From assembly GCA_017893485.1 (NCBI GenBank), contig CM030360.1, positions 5,692,467-5,756,466 on the forward strand: 64,000 nt of DNA. Reading direction: 5' to 3'. This document shows, piece by piece, positions 8,525 to 19,817 of this stretch; within the stretch, counting starts at the first letter, position 1; each line of letters begins with the position of its first letter. A program made the translations under genes and the position numbers. This DNA is from Hemerocallis citrina (taxonomy: Eukaryota > Streptophyta > Magnoliopsida > Asparagales > Asphodelaceae). The notes under the pieces were generated by a model that saw only the letters and a program-made list of their open reading frames with translations, did not search any database and had not been told where the DNA came from.

Positions 8525-10823
8525 GCATCAAATTCCTTAGGATGCAAGCTTGCAATTAAGGTCTTTGTCTAACTCAATTGGAAATCGGTAATCAAGATTC
8601 TTTTCCGATTGTTTAACTCAATTTCCAATTGGTGCATGTCTTCACATATTGATGTAAACTTAACCCTAAATAGAGAATTTCAAGAATTTTAAAGGATTAA
8701 ATTTACCAACATGTAATGCGGATCAAGTTGGAAATTAAAACAGTTAAGCGGTTCGATAGATTTTCAAGAATTGAAATAGTTTAACAAGCCCAATTAACGA
8801 TTCAAATCTAACAATTAATAATTATATTCCTAAATACTCTTAGCAAGTAAAAGATGCAATGATGATTTGTACTCTAATTAGCAAGTAGAAACGCTCACTC
8901 TCAATATTTGTGGATGACGGATAAATCAAATAATATAATAGAGATAATAAGTCAGTAACACAAATATTTGAGAAGTGGAAAGAAGTTACCGGGTTCGAAG
9001 AACATGCTGCTATGTGTTCTGACTTCCACACAGAGATCCAATATCTTGTCCAAATCACCAAACACAAAAGCTATCCAATCGAAAAGAATCAGATCCAATC
9101 TGACCCACTTGTTGCTGTGCACTTGGGAGGAGGTCGACGGTGGCCAGTTGATGGTGGTAGGGTGTGCCGGCTGGCGGTGGGAAGTGAGTGAGAGGCGGCA
9201 GTCGATGTGGTGGCGGCCGGCTCGAGCGGCGGTGGGTTGGACGGGGTATCAAGGATGGGTAAGGGTGACGGCGGATTAGGGTGTTCGGGGTGGCAATGTG
9301 ACGGCGACGGAGGTTGGGGAAGAGGTTGTTCAAGAGGTGGTTGGCAGTCGAGGGGGTCGCTCGGTTGGGGGCAGTGATGGTCGAACAAAGAAGGGTGGGG
9401 GGGATCGAAGAGGAGGGAAGGAGGCGGGTTGGGTTTCGGGATCGCCAGGGGAAGAGGACGGAGAAGGAATAAGAAGTTGAAGATTAGTGTAGGATTTTGA
9501 TTTGAGAATTAGGGTTTAGGATTTTAATTTAGGGATTTGGGGGTAGTTTTAGAGTTTATCACAAACCCTAAATTTTTATTAGGACTTCCCACAAACTCTA
9601 ATAATTCTCGCAGTTGTCTCACACAAAAGAGGAATGAAGAGCAATAACTCAATACAATAATTTTTTTAATCAAGATTAGCATATCTTCTCATTAATCTCA
9701 AGATCTATATATAGGCTCAAAATAAATCTTGATACAAATCTAAAAAATATTCTAATCCATAAAAAGAAAAGGGTGCAAATTGTGAAACTACTACATAGGG
9801 CTAAATCTCAAAATAAACTAAACAGAATTAATGTCCTCATCACATATCTTCACATACAACACTATTTCTGATTGGTGCAAATTTGTGATGATTCAAGTGA
9901 TGTTGCTTTTACATATTAACCGATTTACACACATTACTTTACAAAATTGGGGTAAATATTACTAAATGAAATTAGGGTTAGTGCAACTGTGATAAGATTC
10001 ATCTCAGATAATTTCTCAAGTTTAATGTGATAATACTAAGTATGCGTATTCTCAAACAAAAATAGTATCAATAGATGGAGTCCCCTGTCTATATGCCTTT
10101 GTCCGTTTAGGAAGTGCAATTGTTTTAACTGATAATATTCATCTGAGAGCATGGATCAAGTTTAATGGAACAATACTAAGTACACTGTAATCTTGAATAG
10201 AGATATTATCAAGATTGGGTATTACACTACGTATTGGATTTGTCATCATATATCAACTCCAAGTTCAGATAAATGATGCAAGATATCATTTTCTTCTTCG
10301 TTTGTGGGTTGTGATAGTTTTTGGATGTGAGGATGTTACTGAAATAAAAGGCTGTGTTATTCAACCTTGATCGTCATGAAAGGAACAATCTATAATCCCA
10401 TAGGTAGCTAACTGAGATGAGACGGAGGAAGAAGACCTTATAACAACCAGTTACATGATGCCTTATAATAAAACTAGGGGTATATTTACAAGACAAGCGA
10501 TTCCATAATAAAAATATGATCTTTCAGATATCAGTACCATGACCTAAGTTGTAAAGGTCACGGTGAAAGGAGTATTTAAAAAAAAGGAAGCAAATTATTT
10601 TCTTTGGGTAATGACCTTAATATTATTACAAGTGAATTTTTTTTGTATGCAAGCTTACAATACTTTTAGATGTCAAAAATACAAGCACCACTTATTCAAC
10701 TGTCTTATATAACTTGAGCACTTCAATATGAAATTGATAGGTTAAGGTATAGCCACAGAGGACATTGCGAGACTGAGATTGAATTCCAACAGAAAAATAT
10801 GAGAACACTGTTTAGGGGTCACT
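8525..10823. other. CACTA interior without recognisable genes
   Basis: The segment is mostly AT-rich. A G-rich block at 9110-9480 gives long Pro/Arg/His-rich frames on the minus strand; they are low complexity and unmatched. On the minus strand 9000-9070 reads FGDLDKILDLCVEVRT followed by SSMFFEPG and then a stop, which looks like an exon fragment of unknown origin. A TATA-like CTATATATAGGCTC lies near 9707. No complete gene or element boundary could be established. Confidence 0.35.
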
Positions 10824-10831
10824 ATCATCCT

Positions 10832-11888
10832 CAGTGTTCTAAAAGTCGTTAGGTGGTAGTCGGGCGGCCGATGGGAGCCTAGCGCCTAGACTTTGAAAGC
10901 GGGACCTAGGCGGCTTGGCGCTAGGTGTTTTTTATTTATTTATTTATTTTATTTATTTTTGCCCCAATTTATCTTTTGGTTTTGTTTTGTTGTTCCATCC
11001 TGCATTATCATGCTCTTTATTGCTCCTCATCCTTACTCTAAATTTTTCTCCTAGCTATTGCAAGATGAGCTTTAGATGGTCTAAAAGACAATTGCATCAA
11101 GATGTTGATTTTGGTAACAGATTTGGGTAGAACAATAATTTGTCAGGATAAGGTATTGCTTCCCATCAGAATTTTTAATGTCTTAATTAGATGTATCGAG
11201 AAAATAAACTATTGTACTAGTTCTAGTCTCTCTCTTTTGAAATATGGATTGACTTATCTTTTCATAATCAAAAGCATTGATAGATTAGATATCTTAGAGG
11301 TAAACAATGTTGTACTAGTGGTTTTCAGTGAACTCCAACTTACAATTTGTAATGTTGGGTTGTGTTCTTCTATGTAAACAATTTTGGGGAAAAAAAAGTC
11401 ATCTCTTCTTAATCTGATGATTGTCTAAATATGTACTAGCTATATAAGTATATATATTTTTGAATATAGGAAGATTGTTGTTATCCCGTTTTATTGATAA
11501 GTTGATATCGGAACAATAACGCTAAATCCTCAAGATGAAAATAAACAATCAGACCACACCCACTACTACAAGTAAAAGACACCACTTAAGAACTACTACT
11601 ACTACTACTACTACTAATATGAACCAAGTCTCTAACTCCTTCTAGACCCGAAAATTATTTTTAAACAGGTCCGGAATGGGTCATATCGGGTGAAGCTCTA
11701 TTTTATGATCCGGGTCCGCCTAGGCCGCCCAGATTCACCTAGGCCGCCCAAATCCGCCTAGACCGCCCAAACCCGTCTAGACCTGCCTAATAGGCCAAAG
11801 CGATGTTTTCAAATGCCTAGGACCTAGGCGAGTTGCCTGGGGACTGCCTAGCACCTAGGCACCGCCTACACCGATTTTTAGAACAATG
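10832..11888 (+). mobile_element. hAT element copy A, 1057 bp (TSD ATCATCCT)
   Basis: The perfect 8-bp duplication ATCATCCT lies at 10824-10831 and 11889-11896. The termini are CAGTGTTCTAAAAGTCG and, inverted, CATTGTTCTAAAAATCG. TIRs lead into CCTAGGCG / CGCCTAGG-rich subterminal repeats at both ends. Copy B at 52328-53394 shares the first 200 bp (GGTGGTAGTCGGGCGGCCGA, then a TTTA-rich run and TTTTCTCC...GCAAGATGAG) and the right-end CTAGGCG repeats, but the middles differ. No transposase is encoded, so it is non-autonomous. It lies inside the CACTA element and is therefore younger than that insertion. Confidence 0.88.
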
Positions 11889-11896
11889 ATCATCCT

Positions 11897-12290
11897 ATCT
11901 GCACATAGGATCATATGCGATAATCAGGAAGTTAGCCATCAACTAAAGTGCTAAAACAAGATGTTAACAAAGGGGATTGAGTGATGGCATCCAATCTTTA
12001 TAACACAACGGTTTAATGAAATAATTTTTCAACTCTTGCAAAAACTTTCATGTATTAAATTTTCATTTTTATAAAAGATGCAGATGAGGGAAGTTCCAGA
12101 TTAGTCTTTTATGAGCATACACAAGCATCTTAGATGTCATTATGATCGATGTAAGCACTAATGGGGTTTGGATTTGATATAGTGCGCAATTTATCAGTGA
12201 CTTCCTGACTTGCTTTTAACCTTCGAAAATATTAGTTTATGTAGAAAGATTGTTTAATTAATTTTTGACAAATTTTTTGCATTATACAGT
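11897..12290. other. CACTA interior between hAT element and last exon
   Basis: AT-rich sequence with no ORF, repeat boundary or RNA gene that I can support. By position it is probably intron of the CACTA gene. Confidence 0.4.
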
Positions 12291-12298
12291 AAGGCCAA

Positions 12299-12383
12299 AG
12301 AATTCCATCAGGTGCAAGTCGTACAAATCCAAATGATACTTCCGATGAGAATAGAAGCAACTCCGCCGGAAGGAGGCATACGT
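12299..12383 (+). pseudogene. Last exon remnant of the CACTA TnpA-like gene
   Basis: An acceptor-like TACAGTAAG is followed by a frame reading QRIPSGASRTNPNDTSDENR and then SNSAGRRHT and a stop. This polar, Ser/Asn-rich tail suits the end of a CACTA TnpA-like protein whose preceding exon is at 8332-8480. The 3.8-kb intron implied between them now contains a hAT insertion. The exon is short, so this is suggestive only. Confidence 0.4.
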
Positions 12384-12699
12384 AGTAGCAATCCGGTGAA
12401 GTCTTCTCTTGTGGTGGATAATGCAAGTTTGTTGTAACAAGTACTTTTTTTATAAACAGTTTATTCTAATGTATATGTTATTTCTGTAATCTGTTGAATT
12501 CGTGGATTATTAATGGAATATGTATTATTTTATTATGCTTAATTATTGTCCATGATTGTGAATTGTATTATTATGCTTGATTATCCTGAAAGTTGTGAAA
12601 ATGATTGTGAATTATATTACAGGTTTTGTTGAAATGATTTGTGAAATTAATTGTATTATCGATTTTTTGAAAATTGTAATGCAAAAGAGGGCAAAAATA

Positions 12700-12912
12700 T
12701 TCAAACCCTACCCCGGCGTTTTCAAAATGCCAGTGTAGTTATTACCCAAATAAATAAAAAATTTAAGATACCTCTACCCCGGCGTTTCCCAAACGCCGGG
12801 CTACTTGTTACCCAAAAATTAAACCTTCTCAAAATACCCCAACCTTGGGATTTCCCAAACACCAGTGTAGGTATTAGGCTATACCGGCGTTCCAAAAAAA
12901 CGTTGGGTAGCC
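12700..12912. repeat. Right subterminal palindromes of the CACTA element, part 1
   Basis: Units of about 70 bp each carry (A)CCCCGGCGTTT(TCC)AAACGCCGGGG-like palindromes followed by GTAGTTATTACCCAAA-like text. They lie near 12707, 12776, 12840 and 12882. This is the same motif as at the left end. The array is cut at 12913-12930 by a C17 run and the solo LTR and resumes at 13651. Confidence 0.65.
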
Positions 12913-12929
12913 TCCCCCCCCCCCCCCCC

Positions 12930-13634
12930 CGTTAGGGTTTTGGCCTCTAATACACGTAGGCACTGAGTACTTGAAGTTGGAGAAGAAGATGAGACAAAGA
13001 CAGCAAGAGAAGACAAGCAGAGAGTAGAAGAATGCAGCCTGAAGAGTTGCGATCGACCGACCTGGGAGTGCGGTCGACCGACCCTAGCTGCTGAAAGTTC
13101 TTCGAGTGTAAAGGTCCAACAGAGGAAGGGACGGTTGACCGACCTTAGGGGTGTAGTCAACCGGTCAAGTCTCGGATTTGGTTCTAGACGTTGCGGTCGA
13201 TCGACCTTGGGGGTGCGGTCGACCGACTTCGGCGGCTGATTGTTTTTGACTTACGAGTTTAAAGGCCCAATTGCTAGATTCGTGTTTATCTTTTAGGGTT
13301 TACTTGGAGGCTATATATATGGCCGTAAACTCTAGGATTAGAATCAATTTGTGTAATCAAGATGTGTGCCGTTATCATTGTTCAACTTCAAAAGGGGATT
13401 GTGCCGAGTGTTTCAAAGGTGAGAGAGAGATTGAAAGTAGTAATCTCTTTGTAATCTTTGTATTTCTTGGGGAATAAGAAGTATTGGTTATCTCTGCATA
13501 TTGATTGTGTTCTTGTGAGATCTTGCATATATTGTGGTGCCTTGTTCTTGGTTCATCTAAGTGTTGGAAGTTTCTATTGCTTGTGGTGTGTTTCCGCTAT
13601 TAGCACTACGAGTTGTAGGGTAGATTCTTCAACA
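12930..13634. mobile_element. Solo LTR inserted in a poly-C run
   Basis: The segment of about 705 bp starts (C)GTTAGGGTTTTGG and ends GATTCTTCAACA. It is flanked by C17 on the left and C16 on the right, so any CCCCC target duplication is hidden in the run. If the first base was once T, the ends are the usual TG...CA. It carries repeated CGGTCGACCGAC / CGGTTGACCGAC motifs at 13050-13230, as do the solo LTRs at 6139 and 28496, but overall similarity to those is not obvious. A T-rich 3' part with TTTGTAATCTTTG could be the polyadenylation region. Family unknown. Confidence 0.55.
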
Positions 13635-13650
13635 CCCCCCCCCCCCCCCC

Positions 13651-13778
13651 ACCGCGACGCGCGCTTCGCCGGCATTTCTACCGGCATGTTTAAAAACGCC
13701 GGTATGGGTTACCCCAGCATTTAAAAATGCCGGGGAAGCCGAAAATAAGCGCCGGAGAAGAAGATTCATGTTGTAGTG
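13651..13778. repeat. Right subterminal palindromes of the CACTA element, part 2, and right terminus
   Basis: CGCCGGCATTTCTACCGGCATGTTTAAAAACGCCGGTATGGG-type palindromes (written here in parts: CGCCGGCATTT, AAAACGCCGG and AAAATGCCGGGG) continue the array interrupted by the solo LTR. They end at the inverted terminus CATGTTGTAGTG. The reading across the solo LTR supports the order CACTA first, LTR second. Confidence 0.65.
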
Positions 13779-13781
13779 TCG

Positions 13782-14359
13782 GTGTCTCCTAAAAGGATTT
13801 TCCGAACACATCTACTGTTTCATATACTAAGATAATTATGACTGGCATTGTGTGTACAGATATTAGATGAGATGCATGGCTCCCAGACCTGTCACCTGAA
13901 TCCACTGACACCACTTCTAAAAGTCCAATTAATGCTAGTTATTATGTATATACTGTATCATGTAAAAGGTTTTCTCTTTTTTGGATTTTAAAATGCTACA
14001 ATGAAGCCTTATATCTTATACAATTGCATCCAAATTCTCTCATGGTCCATTATTGTAACAGCGTCATAGCTTCTTTTAAGCGCCCTGTTGGGCAGTGCAC
14101 TTGCATGGTGAGTCTTTCTTTTAAAAAATAATCACACGCATGCAGATATTAAGAAATTTGAGTATAAGATTTTGCACATAATCAAGAAATTAAAATCAAT
14201 TATGATAAACGAGAACGGTTAGAACAAAAGAAGGATAATGCTTGTATTCAATATATAACACAAGAGAGATGCTGAAGAAGATGGTGAGGTCTAGACCCTT
14301 ACAGGAAAATGGCGAGATATCATATTTCATCAAAATGGTGATAAATGGGAAGCTCTACT
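13782..14359. other. Intergenic DNA
   Basis: AT-rich sequence with no supported gene, element terminus or tandem repeat. Confidence 0.5.
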
Positions 14360-14638
14360 TAGGGCTGCAAACGAATCGAGCTATTCGCGAGCTATTTGGC
14401 TTGAGCTCGGTCAAAGCTCGGCTCGAACCGAGCTCGAGCTCAAATCCGAGCTCGTTTCGTAAACGAGCTGAGCTCGAGTTTGATTTTTTTTTTTAGAGCT
14501 ATTCGGCTCGAATAAGGTCAAAGTTCGGTCAAAGCTCGGCTCCAACCGAGCTCGAGCTCAAAATTGAGCTTGTTTCGTAAACGAGCCGAGCACGAGCCTG
14601 AAGGTATTTGACTCGACTCGGCTCAATTGCAGCCCCTG
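14360..14638 (+). mobile_element. GAGCTCG-rich MITE, copy 1
   Basis: It starts TAGGGCTGCAAACGAATCG and ends CAATTGCAGCCCC, with inverted TAGGGCTGCAA-type ends. The body is dense in GAGCTCG, CGAGCTC and GAGCCGAG, with a poly-T run in the middle. Copy 2 at 22928-23210 is the same element in the opposite orientation and has a perfect 8-bp TSD, placing the family in hAT. The TSD of copy 1 is not clean (GCTCTACT against TGTACTGC). No ORF is present; non-autonomous. Confidence 0.8.
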
Positions 14639-15066
14639 TACTGCAAGATGCAAAAGAAAACTGTTTACCGTTTGGCAACAAAATGAATAAACAAAAGGAA
14701 ATTAAACTCAAGTTGCTTCTGACCATCACTCTTAAATATTGATTTAACCAAAAAAGATTTTTGTCAAACTAAATTTGATTAACCATGGCAGTGCAATTTT
14801 GATATTAGATACCATTCAGATAAATTGCTAAGCCTAATTCACTGAGAAGTCCTAAAATGTCAATTTATATTGACGAGTATACAATTTCATAACAAAATGA
14901 AAAGGAATTCAAAGCAAGGTCTAATTAACACCAAGTTTTACGCCAACGAGAAATTATTGTACAAGAAGATTTACGTAATTTTATATATCAGGAGTAAAAA
15001 ATAATCAGTAGTTTCGATTTTCTAAATACAATTTGAATCCTAATTGACCATCTTCGGTCCTGTATG
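14639..15066. other. Intergenic DNA
   Basis: AT-rich sequence with no gene or element that I can support. Confidence 0.5.
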
Positions 15067-15427
15067 CAGGGCCGGCCCTGAGTTCACGGGGGCCGGAGGC
15101 AAAATCCCAAAATGGGCCCCCCAAACATACAAAAGACAAAGAAAAACATATATATAAAGAATCTGTACATTGTTCAAGCCTAGATAAGATAAAAATCAAT
15201 CAAGCACTAGTCCAAGTAAATAAAAAATATATATAAAGGCCGAAATAAAATTTTGGGCCCCTAAAAACAATTATACAAATTGTAAATTTACTTTACGCGC
15301 AAATACGTAACGAACGTAACGAAAAACCAAGGAATTTTTTTTTTTTTTGGGGGGGGGGGCCTAAAATTGGGGGAAATTCGAGGGCCGAGGCGGCCGTCTC
15401 CCCTGCCTGCACTAGGGGCCGGCCTTG
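15067..15427. mobile_element. GGGCCGGCCCTG-type hAT MITE, copy 1
   Basis: It opens CAGGGCCGGCCCTGAG and closes CTAGGGGCCGGCCTTG, so the ends are inverted repeats. Internal landmarks are GGGCCCCCCAAA, TTTTGGGCCCCTAAAA and GAGGGCCGAGGCGGC. A related element at 42045-42251 shares CAGTGCCGGCCCTG ends, GGGGCCCCAAAA and the GAGGCGGC motif and has a perfect 8-bp TSD. The TSD here is not preserved. It contains a T11G10 run at about 15337-15358. Confidence 0.7.
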
Positions 15428-16108
15428 ACTATATTCATATGTTTCTGCAATATCTAGAAAAGTAATATATATATATATATATTATCAAAAATGAAAAGTA
15501 GAATAGAATAAGAAGACTAGATGTGTAAAATGAATTAAGCAAGACCCACAACTAGTCATTTAAAAAACTGTTTGACAACTAAGTTTGGTGGAAATCCATG
15601 GTGTACAAAGTAAAGTAAGTTTGCTTTTCGCAAGTGTTCCTGACTCATGCCATTTATTTAATGTTATTATCATTGAACTATCCACCTCATCAGCAAGTCT
15701 TGAAACCCTAGTTCATACCCAACTCAAGTAATAACATCGTGCTAATTAATATAAATCTATTAGTGCCTGAAGGAGGGAAAAAATATAAAGGGATACTTTA
15801 TTAGCAAGTATAACTGTTATGAATCTGCAGCCCACTTATTTTTATAATCGCATATTTCAGTTCTTGTGGATATATCCAACTCTTTTTCTTTCATTTTCTT
15901 TTCTGCCCAGTATTCCATGTGAATAGTATTTCTGCTGCCTGATAAAATGCAATCCTGAAGTCGATGATATATCCTTTGATGGTATAATATATATTCCGAA
16001 GTTGATAATATATATACCATTGTTTTAGTTACAAAAAACCCCAAAGTCGATTACATATATCGAAGTTTATATGCATATCTTAAAGCTGATACATATCACA
16101 AAGTAGGT
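15428..16108. other. Intergenic DNA with a (TA)n run
   Basis: A short (TA)9 microsatellite lies at about 15463-15482. Otherwise the sequence is AT-rich with no supported gene. Confidence 0.5.
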
Positions 16109-16116
16109 GATATAAC

Positions 16117-16585
16117 CTAGGAAGCACGGATACTTCCAAATGGCCGACGTACCTGCGTCGGGTGCATATCGGGTGCCGATACTCCTTCGGTACTCCCGGT
16201 GCGTACCCAAGGAGCATCCAAGTTTTTTAAAGCATTTTTCGCAACTTTTAGACACAATTATCTTTAGATAAATACATAAGGTCCTAGAGTAATTTCAAAA
16301 GTTTGTTGTCTACAATTGTGCTCAACCACAACAAGTTTACCCAAAGATTTGATAGTTAGATTATTATTCTTTTCTCCAAAATGCTCATAATTATAATGTA
16401 TTCTTATAGTTCCATGAAATTGTTTAAATGTTTGCATTTTTAACAAGAAAATTATTTTTATATCTATAAATATAATATGAATTATTTTATATTTAACGTA
16501 CCCACCAACGCACCCGTATCCTACTTTTTTTGTAAAATCACGTATATCCATACCCGTACCCCGTACCCGTATCTGTGCTTCATAG
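16117..16585. mobile_element. hAT MITE, 469 bp (TSD GATATAAC)
   Basis: A perfect 8-bp duplication GATATAAC lies at 16109-16116 and 16586-16593. The ends are CTAGGAAGCACGGATAC and, inverted, CTATGAAGCACAGATAC. Subterminal GGTGC/CCCGTACCC repeats (CGGTACTCCCGGTGCGTACC on the left; ACCCGTACCCCGTACCCG on the right) resemble transposase-binding arrays. The AT-rich middle encodes nothing recognisable. Confidence 0.9.
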
Positions 16586-16797
16586 GATATAACTATTACT
16601 GTATTTGTACGAAGTATTAGACATATACAAGCAAGGCTCAATACACATAAATATAAAGATGAATGGGTTTCAAACAAGGGGCATTGAAACATAAACTGCT
16701 GCATCCCTTTAGCTCATTGTTAAGAACTTATAAACCGTTTGCTCTAATATGAAGGAGAAATTAATTTTTTTTAATATTTAATTGTGTGAAACTTATA

Positions 16798-17228
16798 CTC
16801 CCTCCGTTTCATTTTAAGTGATATTCAGGAGTTTTGCAAACAGATTAAGGAAGGGTGAGATAAACAATTGTTTCCCTCTACACCCTTATTAATAAGTCTC
16901 CATGATTTAATAACTAATTCTTTTTCCAATACAGATTCTAATTTCAAGAAATTGTAATTAATGTTTTCTCAATACAAATTTAGAAAATAGAATTACTGAT
17001 TCTTTTTCCAAAACAGTTGGCATTAAATTTTTGGAGAAAATAAAATCTAGAAAGTTGAAACTACAATTTTCTAAGAATATTTAATAGGATTAAGATGAGT
17101 AATTAAGACAAAATTTCAACATAAATAAGGGTTTTCTTGGGGAAAAAAATGGGAAAAAATTGGACAATATCACTTAAAGTGAAACAAGAAAAAAAACCTA
17201 AATATCACTTAAAGTGAAACGGAGAGAG
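16798..17228. mobile_element. Stowaway-like (Tc1/mariner) element, 431 bp (TSD TA)
   Basis: It begins CTCCCTCCGTTTCATTTTAA and ends with the inverted ACTTAAAGTGAAACGGAGAG. TA dinucleotides flank both sides (16796-16797 and 17229-17230). CTCCCTCCGTTTCA termini are characteristic of a widespread plant Stowaway-type group. The right TIR is partly duplicated (ATATCACTTAAAGTGAAAC occurs twice, near 17167 and 17202). No transposase is encoded. Confidence 0.88.
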
Positions 17229-17230
17229 TA

Positions 17231-19270
17231 GCATTTAAGTCCCTTCAATTTCTGTTTAGGTGAACTTGATAGGCTAACAGTAGTGTGCTTAACTGGTACA
17301 AACAAAACTGCTACAAATGGTCAAAAGTGTACCTCCCTTGAACTGCATTACATGACTACTTATGGCACTAACTTCACCTAAATTAAATAAACAAACGGCA
17401 CAATCGTTCCCCATTATAATCTATGTCCATAAGAAATGATACGAATAGAAGAACCATTTTTATTGCATATTTTATAATAATAGAGAAGGTTCTTATGTAC
17501 TACAAATGGAGGACACAACCTAGCCTTGTTTGATTGGAAACTGAGAGTGGCTGCCAAGACCACAGACACTTGTAAATATAATACACTCGCATACCATTTG
17601 ATACTCAGAAACTGTAACGTAGGAGAGAAACCAATAGAATGATGGCATGAGGTGCATATCACTAGCAGTAGACTGGAAAGAGTAGAAAAGTATAATTAAG
17701 GGAAGAATCCAAAACTTAAGTGGGGTAAAGGTGGAGACACTTGAGAAGGCAAAAGCACAATTAATCTTTCCATGAGAAATATCAAGAAAAAGGGCACTAC
17801 TTTTCATGCACGGTAATGCGGTTTGAAAAGAAAGTGGTGGGGGATTAAAATGACTAATACAAAATTAAAGATAAGCATCTAGTCTTTAATTCCTTAAATT
17901 AAAGTGCTTTAGAATGCTTAAAAAGATAATCTTCTCTACCTTCCAACCCTCCATGGTACAGATCCAAGTGTAAGTAGGGAATTTGTTGTGTTTGGCTTTG
18001 AGAAAAAGATATGAAGTTTTAAAACTTTAAGTAGTGAATATGTGAAGCACAAAAAGCACAAGGAAGAAGAATTACTAACCTCTCACATGTCAACCCACCT
18101 CTTTCATCACTTTTTATCATCTTCAGAAGGTAGAAAACCTTCACTAAAATCACCTTTGTCTCTCGAAATACGTATTACTAAATCGCTCTCCTTTCTTCTC
18201 ATGAACCTAATTACACGTACATATTGTGCAACTTTAGTCATAGGAGAGAAAATATTATTAGGAAAAACAAAAACCATGCAGAAATCATCTTATTCCATAT
18301 ACTTGTGTCATTTGACGTTATATGTTTATTTAAGACTGTAAATAAATAACAGAAAGTAACAACACTAATTAGTGCACTGTAAATTACTGCTTCTATACAT
18401 GCTGTCTAGAAAACTGAACTAAATTCCCCTCGTATTTCGGGGCATTGATGGGGCAAATCCTAATTGCAATCTCTAAAGTTGCATGCTCAATATATGTGTG
18501 TACCTTTGCATGTGCATGCAACCCAACGTATACTATTTTACAACGTAGAAAGATTGATTAAATCATCCAAAAAAAAAAAAAACATAGAAAGATTGGCTAC
18601 AGGATTGCTTGGACAGTTTTTCAGTCCAACTTTGCTGAAACCATCCATCATATTACTATACATAGACGATAGTGTATATACAAGTGAAAAGAAATTATAC
18701 AGAGTTTCTAATTTGGCATCAACACAGCCTATTCAGAAATTGCACCAAGCGATCTATATAATGGACTACAAAGAGCAATTGTATATCAAGTTTCAGTATA
18801 TAAAAAAAAAACATCCTAATTATAATCTTGCTGTATTAGCAAAAATGGCCTAGTATCTGTCAGAAAGGCGTATTTAGCAACTGTTTCTTTTTGCAGTAAT
18901 TTATAAATGCAAGCTTCGCTTAAAACTGTGAGTAGGTTACTACTATAAATTGCATGCAAGTACTGGGAAAAATTCACCATTAAAAATGACAAGGGATTGT
19001 AGTAAATCATTACCAGATAACAGTTGACCATTCTTGATTGGAAATAGGTACCAGTATTAATGGCTTCTTCCTAGCAGCCTCCTGTTGATATTTCAGTCTT
19101 CAACATACCTGATGTTTAAACAAATGTATTAATAAAACTTGGTATAAAAAAGACGAAATACACTAGGATTTTGTATAAGGAAAAACCATATAACAAAGTC
19201 TAATAGCCGAGAAAACTAATTACACAACTTTGTCATAAAGTAACTAAAAATAAATTTTCAAATGTTTTTG
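17231..19270. other. Intergenic DNA, 2 kb
   Basis: AT-rich sequence. Several open frames of 80-130 codons exist on both strands, but none has a recognisable motif, supporting splice sites or biased composition. No repeat boundary was found. Confidence 0.45.
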
Positions 19271-19271
19271 T

Positions 19272-19400
19272 AGCACAAGAGTAAACTCTCCTAGCAGTGG
19301 GCAAGAGGTTTGGGGTTCAAAATCTGCTAGCACCAGGTACGACTTGCTCTCAAATTTAAATAGATATGTATTTAAGAACTACAATACAATTTAATTTTGA
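19272..19400 (+). mobile_element. Possible tRNA-derived SINE relic
   Basis: The sequence CCTAGCAGTGGGCAAGAGG followed by GGGGTTCAAAATCTG resembles a decayed tRNA-type head, with box A and box B (GGTTCRANNC) in the right order and spacing for a polymerase III promoter. A tail ending in an A-rich stretch follows. No TSD was found, so this is tentative. Confidence 0.3.
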
Positions 19401-19812
19401 AGGATAAATTGAAAAGAAGCATAATAATGATGTAGAATTACTTTTATTTTATTTTAAAAGGAGATATGAAGCATGGAAAATATGGAATTGTACACAGCTA
19501 AAATCTTCTGAAGACTTAACTCTAGTTATCCTAACTCCAACTTAAGTTTGCATAACTCCGTCTTTACCTAAGAAGATCACATTAGTTTGACTTTTATTTG
19601 AGTGTTCGACAACAAGAAAAAACAGATGATAAATAGTTGAAAATAAATTAGGATGGAGTGGAGTTTAGGTAACTATGATAGTCTTAGCTTATCAGCTAAC
19701 ATAATAGCAGTCAACTCCATATTGATATCCAAACAGTTTTAAAGTTATCATAACCTAAATTATGTAATCACAGCTTTGCTCCATTCCTAAACACGGTTAG
19801 TGTGTATAGCTT
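19401..19812. other. Intergenic DNA
   Basis: AT-rich with no supported gene. A CACAC target site for the following solo LTR occurs at 19813-19817. Confidence 0.45.
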
Positions 19813-19817
19813 CACAC

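Larger units (their letters stand above)
6983..13778 (+). mobile_element. Decayed non-autonomous CACTA (En/Spm) transposon with nested insertions
   Basis: The left end reads TACTACAAGAAAAATATG, one base off the common plant CACTACAAGAAAAA terminus. The right end reads CATGTTGTAGTG, the inverted CACTACAACATG. Flanking trinucleotides are TCA (6980-6982) and TCG (13779-13781), a near match to the 3-bp TSD of this superfamily. Both ends carry subterminal palindromes of the form CCCCGGCGTTT...AAACGCCGGGG. Two short coding exons in the middle look like a TnpA-type protein; no TnpD/TNP2 transposase is present. The element has been split by a hAT element (10832-11888) and a solo LTR (12930-13634). 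Superfamily assignment is good; autonomy is excluded by the missing transposase. Confidence 0.75.

Noticed and set aside
9055..9480. Long Pro/Arg/His-rich frames in a G-rich block
   Set aside because: Low-complexity composition in several frames on both strands with no domain. They probably result from G-rich sequence without stops.
16264..16704. Minus-strand frame of 146 codons
   Set aside because: It crosses the right boundary of a MITE with a perfect TSD, so it cannot be an original gene. No motif is recognised.
17520..17807. Minus-strand frame with hydrophobic stretches
   Set aside because: It has no signal-peptide pattern, splice support or family resemblance. Chance frames of this size are expected in AT-rich DNA.
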